Shown here: positions 44,980 to 53,912 of the stretch, piece after piece
Layout: each line of letters begins with the position of its first letter
How positions within the stretch are numbered: position 1 is the first letter of the stretch
Origin: Ferrovibrio sp041906005
GTDB taxonomy: Bacteria > Pseudomonadota > Alphaproteobacteria > Ferrovibrionales > Ferrovibrionaceae
DNA: 64,000 nucleotides
Assembly (NCBI RefSeq): GCF_041906005.1
Contig: NZ_JAYRJY010000001.1
Span: 2,790,001-2,854,000, forward strand
Reading direction: 5' to 3'
The notes under the pieces: generated by a model
The model's database searches: none
Told to the model about the DNA's origin: nothing
What the model saw: the letters and a program-made list of their open reading frames with translations, nothing else
Made by a program: the position numbers and the translations under genes

Positions 44980-45969
44980 ATGCGCCTTTTCAATTTCAAG
45001 CGCACGGCCTTGAACGCGCGTATGGCTTGGGCCGCCCTGGCTCTTGGTCTGATGCTCAGCTTCGGCGGCATTGTGCCCGCCTCGGCGCAGCAGGCGGCAC
45101 CGGCGGATGAATCCGCCCTGCTTCAGCAGCTGAAGGGTGCGCCGGTTGCCGGCCGCGTCTCGATCCCCGATGCGAAGTCGGGCGTGCTGATCCAGCCGCA
45201 GGGCCGCGAATGGCGTCAGACGCTGGAAGGCCCGGTCAAACAGGCCGGCGGATGGCTGCTGGTGATCACCGTGGTGGCGCTGGCTGCCTTTTTGGCGATC
45301 CGTGGTCGTATCAAGATCGATGCCGGTCCGGCAGGACGCACCATCGAGCGCTTCTCGGGTGCCGAGCGCTTCGCCCATTGGCTGACCGCGATCTGCTTCA
45401 TCATCCTGGGACTCAGCGGCCTCAATCTGTCGTTCGGTCGAGCCCTGTTGTTGCCGGTGATCGGACCGGAGGCCTTCACCGGCCTCACCTCGTTTGGCAA
45501 GCTGGCGCATAACTTCCTCAGCTTTCCCTTCGTGCTTGGCGTGCTGCTGATGGCCGTGTTGTGGATCCGCCACAACATTTTCAATGCCATCGACATGGAA
45601 TGGTTCCGCCAGGGCGGTGGCCTGCTGCAGAAGGGTGTGCATCCGCCGGCCGGCAAGTTCAACGGCGGCCAGAAGATCATTTTCTGGTCGGTGGTAATCG
45701 GCGCCGCCGTGCTGGCGGTCAGCGGTTATATGCTGATGTTCCCCTTCTACGTCACCGATATCGCCGGCATGCAGCTTGCTCAGATCGTGCACGCCGTGGC
45801 CGGTATCGTGATGGTGGCGATCATCCTGGCCCATATCTATATCGGTTCGATCGGCATGGAAGGTGCCTTCGATGCCATGGGCAGCGGCCAGGTCGACATG
45901 AACTGGGCCAAGGAGCATCACAGCCTGTGGGTCAAGGAAACCCAGGCTCGTGTGGGCGGCGACGACTGA
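44980..45969 (+). CDS. Formate dehydrogenase, cytochrome b (gamma) subunit
   Basis: A 329-residue membrane protein with an N-terminal signal peptide (MAWAALALGLMLSFGGIVPASAQ), a periplasmic segment, and membrane helices around residues 80-100, 125-145, 170-195 and beyond. ERFAHWLTAICFIILGLSGL and LAHNFLSFPF carry candidate haem-binding His. It passes electrons from the beta subunit to quinone. The ATG at 44980 has AGGAG upstream; an open frame that continues back to 44527 lies antiparallel in phase with fdhB and is not coding. A strong terminator follows. Confidence 0.95.
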   Translation: MRLFNFKRTALNARMAWAALALGLMLSFGGIVPASAQQAAPADESALLQQLKGAPVAGRVSIPDAKSGVLIQPQGREWRQTLEGPVKQAGGWLLVITVVALAAFLAIRGRIKIDAGPAGRTIERFSGAERFAHWLTAICFIILGLSGLNLSFGRALLLPVIGPEAFTGLTSFGKLAHNFLSFPFVLGVLLMAVLWIRHNIFNAIDMEWFRQGGGLLQKGVHPPAGKFNGGQKIIFWSVVIGAAVLAVSGYMLMFPFYVTDIAGMQLAQIVHAVAGIVMVAIILAHIYIGSIGMEGAFDAMGSGQVDMNWAKEHHSLWVKETQARVGGDD

Positions 45970-45992
45970 GCCGCAGAGATACGCAGACATGG

Positions 45993-46022
45993 AAAGGGCG
46001 GTGGATTTCCACCGCCCTTTTT
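45993..46022 (+). terminator. Terminator of FDH operon
   Basis: AAAGGGCGGTGG (45993-46004) and CCACCGCCCTTT (46009-46020) form a 12-bp perfect stem with loop ATTT, followed by T. It lies between the FDH gamma subunit and the convergent sodB gene and may serve both. Confidence 0.9.
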
Positions 46023-46043
46023 CGTTTGGCCTGTGCGGAACGA

Positions 46044-46646
46044 TCAGCCGAGATTCTTTTCGGCGAATTCCCAGTTCAGCAGCTTGTCGATCGCCGCATT
46101 CAGGTGATCGGGGCGACGGTTCTGCCAGTCGAGGTAATAGGCATGCTCCCACACATCGAGGGTCAGCAGCGGTTTAACGCCTGCCATGTGCAGGGGGTTC
46201 TCGGCATTGCCAGTCTTCTTGAACACCAGCTTGCCGTTTTCCAGGCACAGCCAGGCCCAGCCCGAACCGAACTGCGTCACGCCGGTATTGGCGAATTCGC
46301 TTTTGAACTTCTCATAATCACCGAAGCTGTCTTTGATCATGTCGGCGATACGGCCGGTCGGCTTGCCGCCGCCCTTGGGCGACAGGCTGTCCCAGTAGAA
46401 ATCATGGTTCCAGACCTGAGCGGCATTGTTGAAGATCGCAGTCTTGTCGGCCTTGCCATGGGTCGCCTTGATGATCTCGACCAGGCTCTTGTCCTTCAGC
46501 GGATCGTTGGCGATCAGGTTGTTCAGGTTGTTGAGATAGGCAGTGTGATGCTTGCCGTAATGGAAACCGATGGTTTCCGCCTTGATGACCGGGCTAAGGG
46601 CATCGTCGGCATAGGGAAGGGGTTTCATCGTGAACGGGGCACCCAT
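46044..46646 (-). CDS. sodB: Fe/Mn superoxide dismutase
   Basis: A 200-residue SodA/B-type enzyme. FTMKPLPYADDALSPVIKAETIGFHYGKHHTAYLNNLN provides the first metal His, NHDFYWDSL the second, and TLDVWEHAYYLDWQNRR the Asp and His. It converts superoxide to peroxide in the cytosol. The pattern is closer to iron enzymes. I chose the ATG at 46646 because AAGGAG lies upstream; the open frame extends to 46691. It converges with the FDH operon and starts divergently from the WD40 gene. Confidence 0.96.
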   Translation of the reverse strand: MGAPFTMKPLPYADDALSPVIKAETIGFHYGKHHTAYLNNLNNLIANDPLKDKSLVEIIKATHGKADKTAIFNNAAQVWNHDFYWDSLSPKGGGKPTGRIADMIKDSFGDYEKFKSEFANTGVTQFGSGWAWLCLENGKLVFKKTGNAENPLHMAGVKPLLTLDVWEHAYYLDWQNRRPDHLNAAIDKLLNWEFAEKNLG

Positions 46647-46838
46647 AATCGTCTGCTCCTTGTCTAAAAAGATTTGCCAGTCCGGAGGCAATTTCTAAAT
46701 AGGACAGCTGCGGGCGAGAGGAAACCGGCTCGACAGGTAAAAGGGGAATTTTTTGCGGTTTCCGGCCATGGCCGGCCGGACTTGCAAAGTGGTGTGGCCA
46801 AGCCAAGATGAAACGACAACCAGGCGAGGAAGTTGCAT

Positions 46839-47810
46839 ATGACGATGCGGGCATGCGCGGCGGTCGGTATGGTGACGGCGATCCTTGCCCTTCTGGCCCC
46901 TTCCGGGGCGCGGGCAGATATGGTTGGTCACGGTGCCATGGTGAACGGCATTGCTGTTTCGCCCGATGGCCTGCAACTGCTTTCGGCCAGCTGGGATTAC
47001 ACCCTGCGCCTGTGGGATCTGCCTCGGCAGCGTGAATTGAAGGTCCTTGATGGCCACACCGCCAGCGTGAATGCCGTGGTGTTCCTGCCCGATGGGAAAA
47101 GTGCATTCTCTGCCAGCTGGGACCACAGCATCATCCGCTGGAACCTCGCCAGCGGCAAACCGAGCGGGCACCTGAAGGGGCATCTCAACAACGTGGCCGG
47201 CATCGCACTCAGCCGCGACGGCCGTTGGTTGGCCAGCGCAAGCTGGGATCGCACCGTGAAGCTGTGGAATGTGGCGGCCAGCCGCATGGAGCACAGCTTC
47301 GAAGGTCACGAGGCAAATGTGATGCAGGTGGCATTCGCCATGGACGACCGGCAGCTGGTTTCTGTCGGCTATGATCGTAGCGTGCGGATATGGGAAATCG
47401 CCAGCGGCAAGGAGCTGGCGGTACTGAACGGGCATGAGACCAGCGTGAATGCCGTGGCGGTTACGCCCGATGGCAAAAGCGCGCTGACCGGCAGCACCGA
47501 TGGTGCGATCAAGCGTTGGGATCTGGTGGCGCGCCGCGAAACCGGCAGCCTGCCGGGCCATAGCGGCTTCATTACGTCATTGGCGATTTCACGAGATGGT
47601 CGCTATGCGCTATCCGGGGGAGGTGACCGGTTGATGCGCTTGTGGGACCTGCGCGAAGGACGACAACTCAAGCAGTTTGCCGGCCACGAAAAGCCGGTCT
47701 GGTCGGTCGCATTCACACCGGATGGCAAACATGCCGTTTCCGGTGGCTACGATGCCGTGATCAAGGTGTGGTCGCTGGAAACCGGCGCTTTGGTCAAACC
47801 GAGGAACTGA
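46839..47810 (+). CDS. Periplasmic seven-repeat WD40 protein
   Basis: A 323-residue protein with a signal peptide (MTMRACAAVGMVTAILALLAPSGARAD) followed by seven WD40 repeats, each with GH, then PDG or equivalent and a WD/WN/WE/WS end. Seven repeats make exactly one closed beta-propeller. WD40 proteins serve as scaffolds, here in the periplasm. GAGGA precedes the ATG at 46839. The following minus-strand genes encode a 47-residue membrane protein and a small cytochrome c, so a role with a periplasmic redox complex is possible. Confidence 0.9.
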   Translation: MTMRACAAVGMVTAILALLAPSGARADMVGHGAMVNGIAVSPDGLQLLSASWDYTLRLWDLPRQRELKVLDGHTASVNAVVFLPDGKSAFSASWDHSIIRWNLASGKPSGHLKGHLNNVAGIALSRDGRWLASASWDRTVKLWNVAASRMEHSFEGHEANVMQVAFAMDDRQLVSVGYDRSVRIWEIASGKELAVLNGHETSVNAVAVTPDGKSALTGSTDGAIKRWDLVARRETGSLPGHSGFITSLAISRDGRYALSGGGDRLMRLWDLREGRQLKQFAGHEKPVWSVAFTPDGKHAVSGGYDAVIKVWSLETGALVKPRN

Positions 47811-47833
47811 ACCGGGAAACGGCCAAGGACGGA

Positions 47834-47977
47834 TCAGTTGTGATGCGTTTCGTGGGTGACCCGCGCGCCTTCGGTGGTGAAGGCCACATCGACCGGCTTG
47901 TTCACGGTCTGCAGGATCACGGCCGCACCGGCCGCGATGATGAGGGCGGCGATCACACCGGAAATGAAGGCTTTCAT
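47834..47977 (-). CDS. 47-residue single-span membrane protein
   Basis: A short gene not long enough for usual cut-offs: MKAFISGVIAAL followed by IIAAGAAVILQTV, one hydrophobic helix, then a polar tail VAFTTEGARVTHETHHN. GGAGGA lies six bases before the ATG, which supports translation. It is 65 bp downstream of the cytochrome c gene on the same strand and could be a partner in a respiratory complex. Confidence 0.72.
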   Translation of the reverse strand: MKAFISGVIAALIIAAGAAVILQTVNKPVDVAFTTEGARVTHETHHN

Positions 47978-48042
47978 GGGACATCCTCCAGGGCACTGGT
48001 TGCGTTGAATTATAGGCTATTTTATTGTCTGATTTAAAGGGG

Positions 48043-48429
48043 TTAGCGGCTTGTTTGCTGCTGCAGCCAGGCGATCAGGTCGATGCGGTCCTGGGCAATC
48101 GCAAGCCCGCCATACATTTTATTTCCAGGAATATAATCCTGAGTGGCGGCCAGGTATTTGTCCATGGTCTCGGCCGTCCAGATCACGCCGGATTTCTTCA
48201 TCGCTTCCGAATAGCGGTAATCAGGCAGGCTGCCAGCCCTGCGTCCGAACACGGCATGCAGCCGGGGTCCAACAATGTTGCGGCCGTTGGCTTCCAGCGT
48301 GTGGCAGGCGCGGCATTTACCCCATAATTCGGCGCCGCGTTCCAGGCTCGGCGGTTCAAGCGTCTGCGCCGAGGCTGCGCCGCTTGCCGCCAGACAGAAG
48401 CTGAGCAAGGTCAAAAGACGCCGCGACAA
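48043..48429 (-). CDS. Small c-type cytochrome
   Basis: A 128-residue cytochrome c of the class I (cytochrome c2-like) type. A signal peptide (MSRRLLTLLSFCLAASGAASAQ) is followed by CRACH (haem attachment) after a GAELWGKC lead, then NIVGPRLHAVFGRRAGSLPDYRYSEAMKKSGVIWTAETMDKYLA and PGNKMYGGL with the Met ligand. It is a periplasmic electron carrier. It is divergent from the 4Fe-4S protein gene. Confidence 0.94.
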   Translation of the reverse strand: MSRRLLTLLSFCLAASGAASAQTLEPPSLERGAELWGKCRACHTLEANGRNIVGPRLHAVFGRRAGSLPDYRYSEAMKKSGVIWTAETMDKYLAATQDYIPGNKMYGGLAIAQDRIDLIAWLQQQTSR

Positions 48430-48511
48430 AGCCGACCTCCGGCTGGTTTTCCTGATACCTCAACACTATAGTCGATACAGTTGGTTTACCAAGCATTCGG
48501 GTGGGATTGTG

Positions 48512-50557
48512 ATGCGTCTGGATGGCAAGCGCGTCCTTGTGTGCAACTGCGAGGGCACCATGCCGCTCGACGGTGTTGCCTTGGCCCGTGCCTGCGGTGC
48601 CACCGCCGACAAGCACGGTCTTGCCACCCAGCTTTGCCGCGCCGAACTGTCGCGTTTCCATGACGCACTGAAATCGGGCGAGCCCGTTACCGTCGCCTGC
48701 ACCCAGGAACAGCCGCTATTCGAGGAGCAACGCGAGGAAAGCGGCAGTGACATAGCTGTGTCCTATGTCAACATTCGCGAAACTGCGGGCTGGTCGCGTG
48801 AGGCGGCCGCCGCGACACCGAAGATCGCCGCCCTGCTGGCTGCGGCCGCCGTGCCGGTTCCGCCTCTGCCGGCAGTGACCATGACTTCGCAGGGTATCGT
48901 GCTGGTCTATGGCCGTGACGAACGCGCCATCGCCGCCGCGCGGCAACTGGCCGATCGGCTGGATGTCACCATCATGCTGGATCGGCCGCAGGATGTGCCG
49001 GGCCAGCCGCTGATGGACCTGCCGATCGTGCAGGGCCGCATCGTGGGTGCGCGCGGCCATCTTGGCGCTTTCGAACTGATGGTCGATGATTATGCCCTGC
49101 CGGCGCCATCTTCGCGTCGCCAACTGTCATTCGGTCCGGCCCGCAATGGCGCCAGTTCGCGTTGCGACATCATTCTCGATCTCACCGGCGGCACGCCGCT
49201 TTTTCCCGCCCATGAGAAACGCGATGGCTATTTGCGTCCCGATCCGAACGATCCGGCGGCGGTGCAGCGCGCGTTATTCGAAGCCAGCGACCTGACCGGC
49301 AGTTTCGAGAAGCCGCTTTATGTCGATTTTCATCCCGAGCTTTGTACTCATTCGCGCTCGAGGAAAACCGGCTGCACGCGCTGCCTTGACGTATGCCCCA
49401 CTGGCGCAATCACGCCGGCGGGCGACCATGTCGTCATCGATCCCTATATCTGCGGCGGCTGCGGGAATTGTGGTGCGGTCTGCCCGACCGGCGCGGCCGA
49501 TTACCGGATGCCGCCAGCCGCCAGCCTGGTCGAACAGGTGCGCGCCCTGCTGCTGGCCTATCGCGAGGCTGGCGGGCGCCAGGCGGTGCTGCTGCTGCAC
49601 GATGCCAAACAGGGTGCGCCGCTGATCGACGCTCTGGCTCGATTTGGCGATGGTTTGCCAGCCCGTGTGTTGCCGTTAGCGGTGCATGCCGTCACCGAAT
49701 GCGGGGCGGCGGTATTCGCTTCGGCTTTTGCCTATGGCGCGGCCGATCTGCGCGTGCTGGCCCCTGGCAAGCGACGGGATGATCTGGGCGGCCTGGCCCA
49801 GCAGCTCGCCCTGACCGAAACCATTCTGGTCGGCTTGGGTTTCGAGGCCGGTCGCGTCGGCCTGATCGAGACCGACGATCCGGATCAGCTCAGCGCCGCC
49901 CTGGCAGCCCTGACGCCGCGCGAGGCGCCGGCCGGTGCCAGCTATCTTCCCATGGGCCGCAGCCGCGACCTGGCGCGCCTGGCTTTCCGCCATCTGCATA
50001 AGGTGGCGCCGCAGCCGGTGGACGCCCTGGCTCTGCCGCCTGGTGCATCCTTCGGCAACGTGAGAATCGATGCCGAGGGCTGCACGCTCTGCCTGGCCTG
50101 CGTATCGGCTTGTCCAACCGGCGCGCTCAGCGATGACCCTGAGCGGCCGCGGCTCAGCTTTATCGAGGATGCCTGCGTACAATGCGGCCTGTGCCGAAAC
50201 ACCTGCCCGGAAAAGGTGATTACGCTGGAACCGCGGGTGAATTTCACCGAGGCGGCCGCCAGCGCGCGCCTGATCAAGGAAGAAGAGCCCTTCCACTGCG
50301 TCCGCTGCGGCAAGGCTTTCGGCACGAAATCGACCATCGAGCGCATTGTCGCCCAGCTTGAGGGCAAACACTGGATGTACCAGTCGGGCGCCATCGAGCG
50401 CGTGCGGATGTGCGGTGACTGCCGCGTGATCGTGCAGAGCGAGAGCAAGATCGATCCTTATGCCGGCGCGCCACGGCCCGAGATCCGTACCACCGACGAT
50501 TATCTGGCGGAACGCGCAGCGGCCGAGTTGAAGGCATCGGGGAAAAAGCCGTCATGA
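48512..50557 (+). CDS. FDH-associated 4Fe-4S protein
   Basis: A 681-residue cytoplasmic protein. An N-terminal half (VLVCNCEGTMPLDG, LCRAEL, VACTQEQPLF) resembles HdrA-like or sulfur-carrier modules. Residues 285-335 carry one ferredoxin pair (CTRCLDVCPTG, CGGCGNCGAVCPTG), and residues 530-580 a second (CTLCLACVSACPTG, CVQCGLCRNTCPEK), followed by CVRCGKAF and CGDC. The family is annotated as a 4Fe-4S protein of FDH loci. The ATG at 48512 fits. Its stop overlaps mobB by four bases. Confidence 0.88.
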   Translation: MRLDGKRVLVCNCEGTMPLDGVALARACGATADKHGLATQLCRAELSRFHDALKSGEPVTVACTQEQPLFEEQREESGSDIAVSYVNIRETAGWSREAAAATPKIAALLAAAAVPVPPLPAVTMTSQGIVLVYGRDERAIAAARQLADRLDVTIMLDRPQDVPGQPLMDLPIVQGRIVGARGHLGAFELMVDDYALPAPSSRRQLSFGPARNGASSRCDIILDLTGGTPLFPAHEKRDGYLRPDPNDPAAVQRALFEASDLTGSFEKPLYVDFHPELCTHSRSRKTGCTRCLDVCPTGAITPAGDHVVIDPYICGGCGNCGAVCPTGAADYRMPPAASLVEQVRALLLAYREAGGRQAVLLLHDAKQGAPLIDALARFGDGLPARVLPLAVHAVTECGAAVFASAFAYGAADLRVLAPGKRRDDLGGLAQQLALTETILVGLGFEAGRVGLIETDDPDQLSAALAALTPREAPAGASYLPMGRSRDLARLAFRHLHKVAPQPVDALALPPGASFGNVRIDAEGCTLCLACVSACPTGALSDDPERPRLSFIEDACVQCGLCRNTCPEKVITLEPRVNFTEAAASARLIKEEEPFHCVRCGKAFGTKSTIERIVAQLEGKHWMYQSGAIERVRMCGDCRVIVQSESKIDPYAGAPRPEIRTTDDYLAERAAAELKASGKKPS

Positions 50558-51084
50558 GAGTTCTGGGCATTGCCGGCTGGAGCGGGTCGGGCAAAACCAC
50601 CCTGCTGGCCGATCTGATCCCACTGCTGGTGGCTCGTGGCTTGCGGATATCGACGATCAAGCATGCGCATCACGAATTCGATGTCGACAAACCGGGCAAG
50701 GATTCTTATCGCCATCGTGAGGCCGGCGCCACCGAGGTATTGATCAGTTCGGCCAAACGCTTCGCCCTGATGCACGAGCATCGCGGCGCGATTGAGCCGA
50801 CGCTGGACGAGCTGGTGGCGCGCCTGAGTACCGTTGATCTTGTGCTGGTGGAAGGTTTTAAACATGAAAACCACGCCAAGATCGAGGTCTGGCGCAGCGA
50901 AGTGGGTAAACCGATGCTGCAGCCAAATGACTCCAACGTGATCGCTGTGGCCAGCGACCAGCCTATGCCAGGCCTGGCCGTGCCGGTGCTGGACGCCAAC
51001 AATCATGTGCAGATCGCCGATTTCATCATGGGCTGGATGGCGCAACCCGTCGTGAGTGGGGCTCGCCGTGGCGCAGCTGAGTGA
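50554..51084 (+). CDS. mobB: MobB, molybdopterin-guanine dinucleotide biosynthesis protein B
   Basis: A 176-residue P-loop GTPase. GWSGSGKTTLL (residues 7-17) is the Walker A motif, ISTIKHAHHEFDVDKPGKDSYRHREAGA the switch region, and LVEGFK the Walker B-like segment. It assists MobA in MGD formation. It overlaps the 4Fe-4S gene by four bases and moeA by 17 bases, placing cofactor supply in the same transcript as FDH-associated genes. Confidence 0.95.
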   Translation: MRVLGIAGWSGSGKTTLLADLIPLLVARGLRISTIKHAHHEFDVDKPGKDSYRHREAGATEVLISSAKRFALMHEHRGAIEPTLDELVARLSTVDLVLVEGFKHENHAKIEVWRSEVGKPMLQPNDSNVIAVASDQPMPGLAVPVLDANNHVQIADFIMGWMAQPVVSGARRGAAE

Positions 51085-52345
51085 TGATTGTTTCGCCCAT
51101 GGCGGCGCCTTGATACGGCTGGACGATGCGCTGGCCGATTTAGGCCAGCGGCTGAAGCCCGTCACCACTGTTGAGACGCTGCCGTTGCAGGGGTGCCGTG
51201 GCCGGGCACTGGCACGGCCGGTTGAGGCACAGGTTGCGGTGCCGCCGCGCGACAATTCCGCGGTCGATGGCTATGCGGTGTATTTCGACGATCTTTCATC
51301 CGATGCGGAAACGGTGTTGCCAGTCATTGGTCGCGCCGCCGCCGGACATCCTTTCCCAGGCCCGCAGCCGCGCGGGACCGCCGTGCGGGTGCTGACCGGC
51401 GCCGTCATGCCCGAAGGACAGAATGGTGCACCCGACACGGTGATGATGCAGGAAGATTGCCGGCTGGAAGGCGAGCGCGTCGTCATTCGCCCAGGCATCA
51501 AGCGTGGCGCCAACCGTCGCCTGGCCGGCGAGGATGTGCGCAGTGGCGAAATAGTGCTGCCGGCCGAACGCCTTCTCGGCGCGGCGGAACTGGCGCTGGC
51601 CGCCGCGGCCGGCCACGCGACGCTGGAAGTCTATCGGCCGCTTAAGGTGGCGTTGCTGTCCACTGGCGACGAGGTGCATCCGGCCGGTGGTTCATTGCCG
51701 CCCGGTGGTATCTACGATGCCAATCGTCCGCTGCTGTCGGCCTTGCTGGCGGCAGCAGGCTGTGTGGTGAGCGATCTCGGCATCCAGCCTGATCGTCGCG
51801 ACCATCTGGTTCGGGTTTTCGGCGAGGCTGCTGCGACGCATGACGCCGTGATCAGTTCTGGTGGCGTATCCACTGGCGATGAGGACCATGTGAAAGCGGC
51901 CATCGAGGCGAATGGCAGCCTGCATTTCTGGCGATTGGCGATCAAACCGGGCAGGCCGGTGGCGTTGGGGCAGATCGGCCGCGTACCGTTCTTCGGTCTG
52001 CCCGGCAATCCGGTGGCTGCGATGCTCACCTTCTGCTTTTTTGCCCGACCGCTGCTGCAGCGCCTCGGCGGCGCCGTGCCTGTGCCGCCGCGGGGATATC
52101 CGGTGGTATCGGGTTTCGGCTACAAGAAAAAATCCGACCGCCGCGAATGGGTGCGGGTGTCCCTTGAGTCTGACGGGCAGGGCGGCTGGCGTGCCGAAAA
52201 ATATCCGGTGGACGGCGCCGGTGTGATCACATCCTTGACGCGCACCGATGGATTGATCGAACTGGCAGAAGATGTCACGCGCCTGGAACCCGGAATGCGA
52301 GTGCCGTTCTATCCTTATGCCGAACTGGGCAGTGGCGCAGTTTAA
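51068..52345 (+). CDS. moeA: Molybdopterin molybdotransferase MoeA
   Basis: A 425-residue MoeA, which inserts molybdate into adenylylated molybdopterin. DNSAVDGYAV (about residues 65-74), GDEVHPAG, DANRPLL, SSGGVSTGDEDHVKAA and GLPGNPVAAMLTF are the family blocks. Starts are ambiguous: GTG at 51068 with GGGG six bases upstream, or GTG at 51056 giving four more residues. It overlaps mobB. It meets the next gene stop-to-stop with a four-base overlap. Confidence 0.94.
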   Translation: MAQLSDDCFAHGGALIRLDDALADLGQRLKPVTTVETLPLQGCRGRALARPVEAQVAVPPRDNSAVDGYAVYFDDLSSDAETVLPVIGRAAAGHPFPGPQPRGTAVRVLTGAVMPEGQNGAPDTVMMQEDCRLEGERVVIRPGIKRGANRRLAGEDVRSGEIVLPAERLLGAAELALAAAAGHATLEVYRPLKVALLSTGDEVHPAGGSLPPGGIYDANRPLLSALLAAAGCVVSDLGIQPDRRDHLVRVFGEAAATHDAVISSGGVSTGDEDHVKAAIEANGSLHFWRLAIKPGRPVALGQIGRVPFFGLPGNPVAAMLTFCFFARPLLQRLGGAVPVPPRGYPVVSGFGYKKKSDRREWVRVSLESDGQGGWRAEKYPVDGAGVITSLTRTDGLIELAEDVTRLEPGMRVPFYPYAELGSGAV

Positions 52346-53748
52346 CTGAAGCCCGCATGTCGCAGGATATGCGTGGCGGTCAGACCTTCCACCACGCCGG
52401 GCGTATCGATCATCGGCGCGACGGCCTTGCCGGTTACATAGGTGCTGCCCACGGCGATTGCGGTTGAAACGTCGTCGCTGGTTTCCAGGTCAGTAATGAT
52501 GCATTCCTGCCGGTGCAGGGCGGCGCGTTTCGCAAAAGTCGACATTATCTGGAATATCTTTGCCGGGTCCGGTTCATCCGGCGGCAGCCAGGTGGCAAAA
52601 CCATGGCCACCGCTATTGGCATAAAGATCGATCAGTTTGAAATCGGGCGGTATGCGCAGGATGCGCGTGCCGCAAAAGGGCTGGATATATGCCATCACTT
52701 CGGCCACACGGCTGGCCGGCGTGCCGACGGGAATATTGCGCACGATGATGCCGATGAATTTGGTGAGGCCACCGGGCACTTCTTTCAGTCGCGCAAAATA
52801 GATGTCGCGCAGTTTCGAGACCGCCAGAGTATCGAAGGATGCCGAAATCATCACCACGCCGCGATGGCCGCCAGTCAGCATGCGGTGCAGGCCGAGCAGG
52901 CCGCTGGTCAGGATGTAGCGGTCCAGATAGAAAGGCAGCTCTTCCGGCTTGTCGAGAAATGGATCGTTGACCATGTCGGCCGGCTTGTCGCTCGGGGTAT
53001 GGATTGCCACCGCGTCGAAAGCGGTAAAGCCGCGCCGCCGCAGGCTGTAGGCCGGGTAGAATCCCACCCGACATTCCTTGAGGAAGGTTGCCGTCGTCTT
53101 TTTCTGAAACAGACCGGCCAGGGATTGGTCCAGATCCGCCAGGTCGGGGCCGGCGCCGACGGCTGCCTGCGGAGCCTGTTCGTCGCCCTGGATGCCGCCG
53201 GCTTCATCGAAGAATGTAACCCCGGTCTTGGAGACTGGTGCCGTCTGACTGCGCACATAGTCGACCAGGTCTTTCAGGGAATCGATTTTCTCAATCACCA
53301 GATTGCGGTCGACATCGGCGACGTTGGAGGTGACGATCAGATCCTGCTGTTCGGGCATGTCGCCCGCAACCAGTCTCTGGATTTCATCGGCAATTACCTT
53401 GGCCTTGAACGCTGCTTCCTGTCGGCCGAGATGCGTGAACAGGATCAGGTAATTCTCCTCATCGACCTTGTACTGCACATCTGTCGGATCGAGTTTCCGG
53501 CGGAAGATGCTCTCGATCAGGCCGTGAATATGTTCGCTCCGCTGAGGCCAGCGGGGGCCCAGCATTTCACGCACGTTCTGCAGGCCGATGAGCTGCAGTG
53601 TGCCAGCCGGAATCTTGCCCCCGGGCAGGGCCGATTTCAGGTTTGCCGCAGCCGGTTTGGCGACAGCAGCCGGCGCGCGCGCGGCTTCACTTTCACCGAA
53701 GAAGAAATCTCCCAGAGAGTCGAGCAGGGATTTGTTGGGTGGCGCCAT
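52342..53748 (-). CDS. Probable degenerate GGDEF-EAL-like protein
   Basis: A 468-residue soluble protein. Residues 65-160 (HIHGLIESIFRRKLDPTDVQYKVDEENYLILFTHLGRQEAAFKAKVIADEIQRL) look like a nucleotide-cyclase-fold domain without a GGDEF signature. Residues 225-460 look like a barrel with strand-helix repeats ending in GSTYVTGKAVAP, as in EAL domains without ExLxR. If so it would bind rather than make or break cyclic di-GMP. This assignment is by pattern and uncertain. The ATG at 53748 is preferred over an in-frame start at 53784. An inverted repeat lies upstream. Confidence 0.55.
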   Translation of the reverse strand: MAPPNKSLLDSLGDFFFGESEAARAPAAVAKPAAANLKSALPGGKIPAGTLQLIGLQNVREMLGPRWPQRSEHIHGLIESIFRRKLDPTDVQYKVDEENYLILFTHLGRQEAAFKAKVIADEIQRLVAGDMPEQQDLIVTSNVADVDRNLVIEKIDSLKDLVDYVRSQTAPVSKTGVTFFDEAGGIQGDEQAPQAAVGAGPDLADLDQSLAGLFQKKTTATFLKECRVGFYPAYSLRRRGFTAFDAVAIHTPSDKPADMVNDPFLDKPEELPFYLDRYILTSGLLGLHRMLTGGHRGVVMISASFDTLAVSKLRDIYFARLKEVPGGLTKFIGIIVRNIPVGTPASRVAEVMAYIQPFCGTRILRIPPDFKLIDLYANSGGHGFATWLPPDEPDPAKIFQIMSTFAKRAALHRQECIITDLETSDDVSTAIAVGSTYVTGKAVAPMIDTPGVVEGLTATHILRHAGFS

Positions 53749-53772
53749 TTCGAACCTGCATTCGATCATTCC

Positions 53773-53796
53773 GAATGCGGGCATTTTAGCGCATTC
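53773..53796. promoter_or_regulatory. Inverted repeat upstream of GGDEF-EAL-like gene
   Basis: GAATGCG (53773-53779) and CGCATTC (53790-53796) are perfect inverted repeats separated by 10 bp, 24 bp before the start at 53748. It may be an operator. Confidence 0.35.
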
Positions 53797-53857
53797 TGGA
53801 ATTTTAGGGCGTTATGAGTTGATAATATGGAGCAACGGCAAGTTGTTGACGGATATC

Positions 53858-53888
53858 AAAAAAAGCCGATGGCGGGGCCATCGGCTTT
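53858..53888 (-). terminator. Terminator of hisI
   Basis: GCCGATGGC (53865-53873) pairs with GCCATCGGC (53877-53885) around GGG, with flanking A and T runs. Read on the minus strand, the stem is followed by seven T, as expected after hisI. Confidence 0.88.
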
Positions 53889-53912
53889 CTGAACCGGAGA
53901 CATTGTGAAAAT

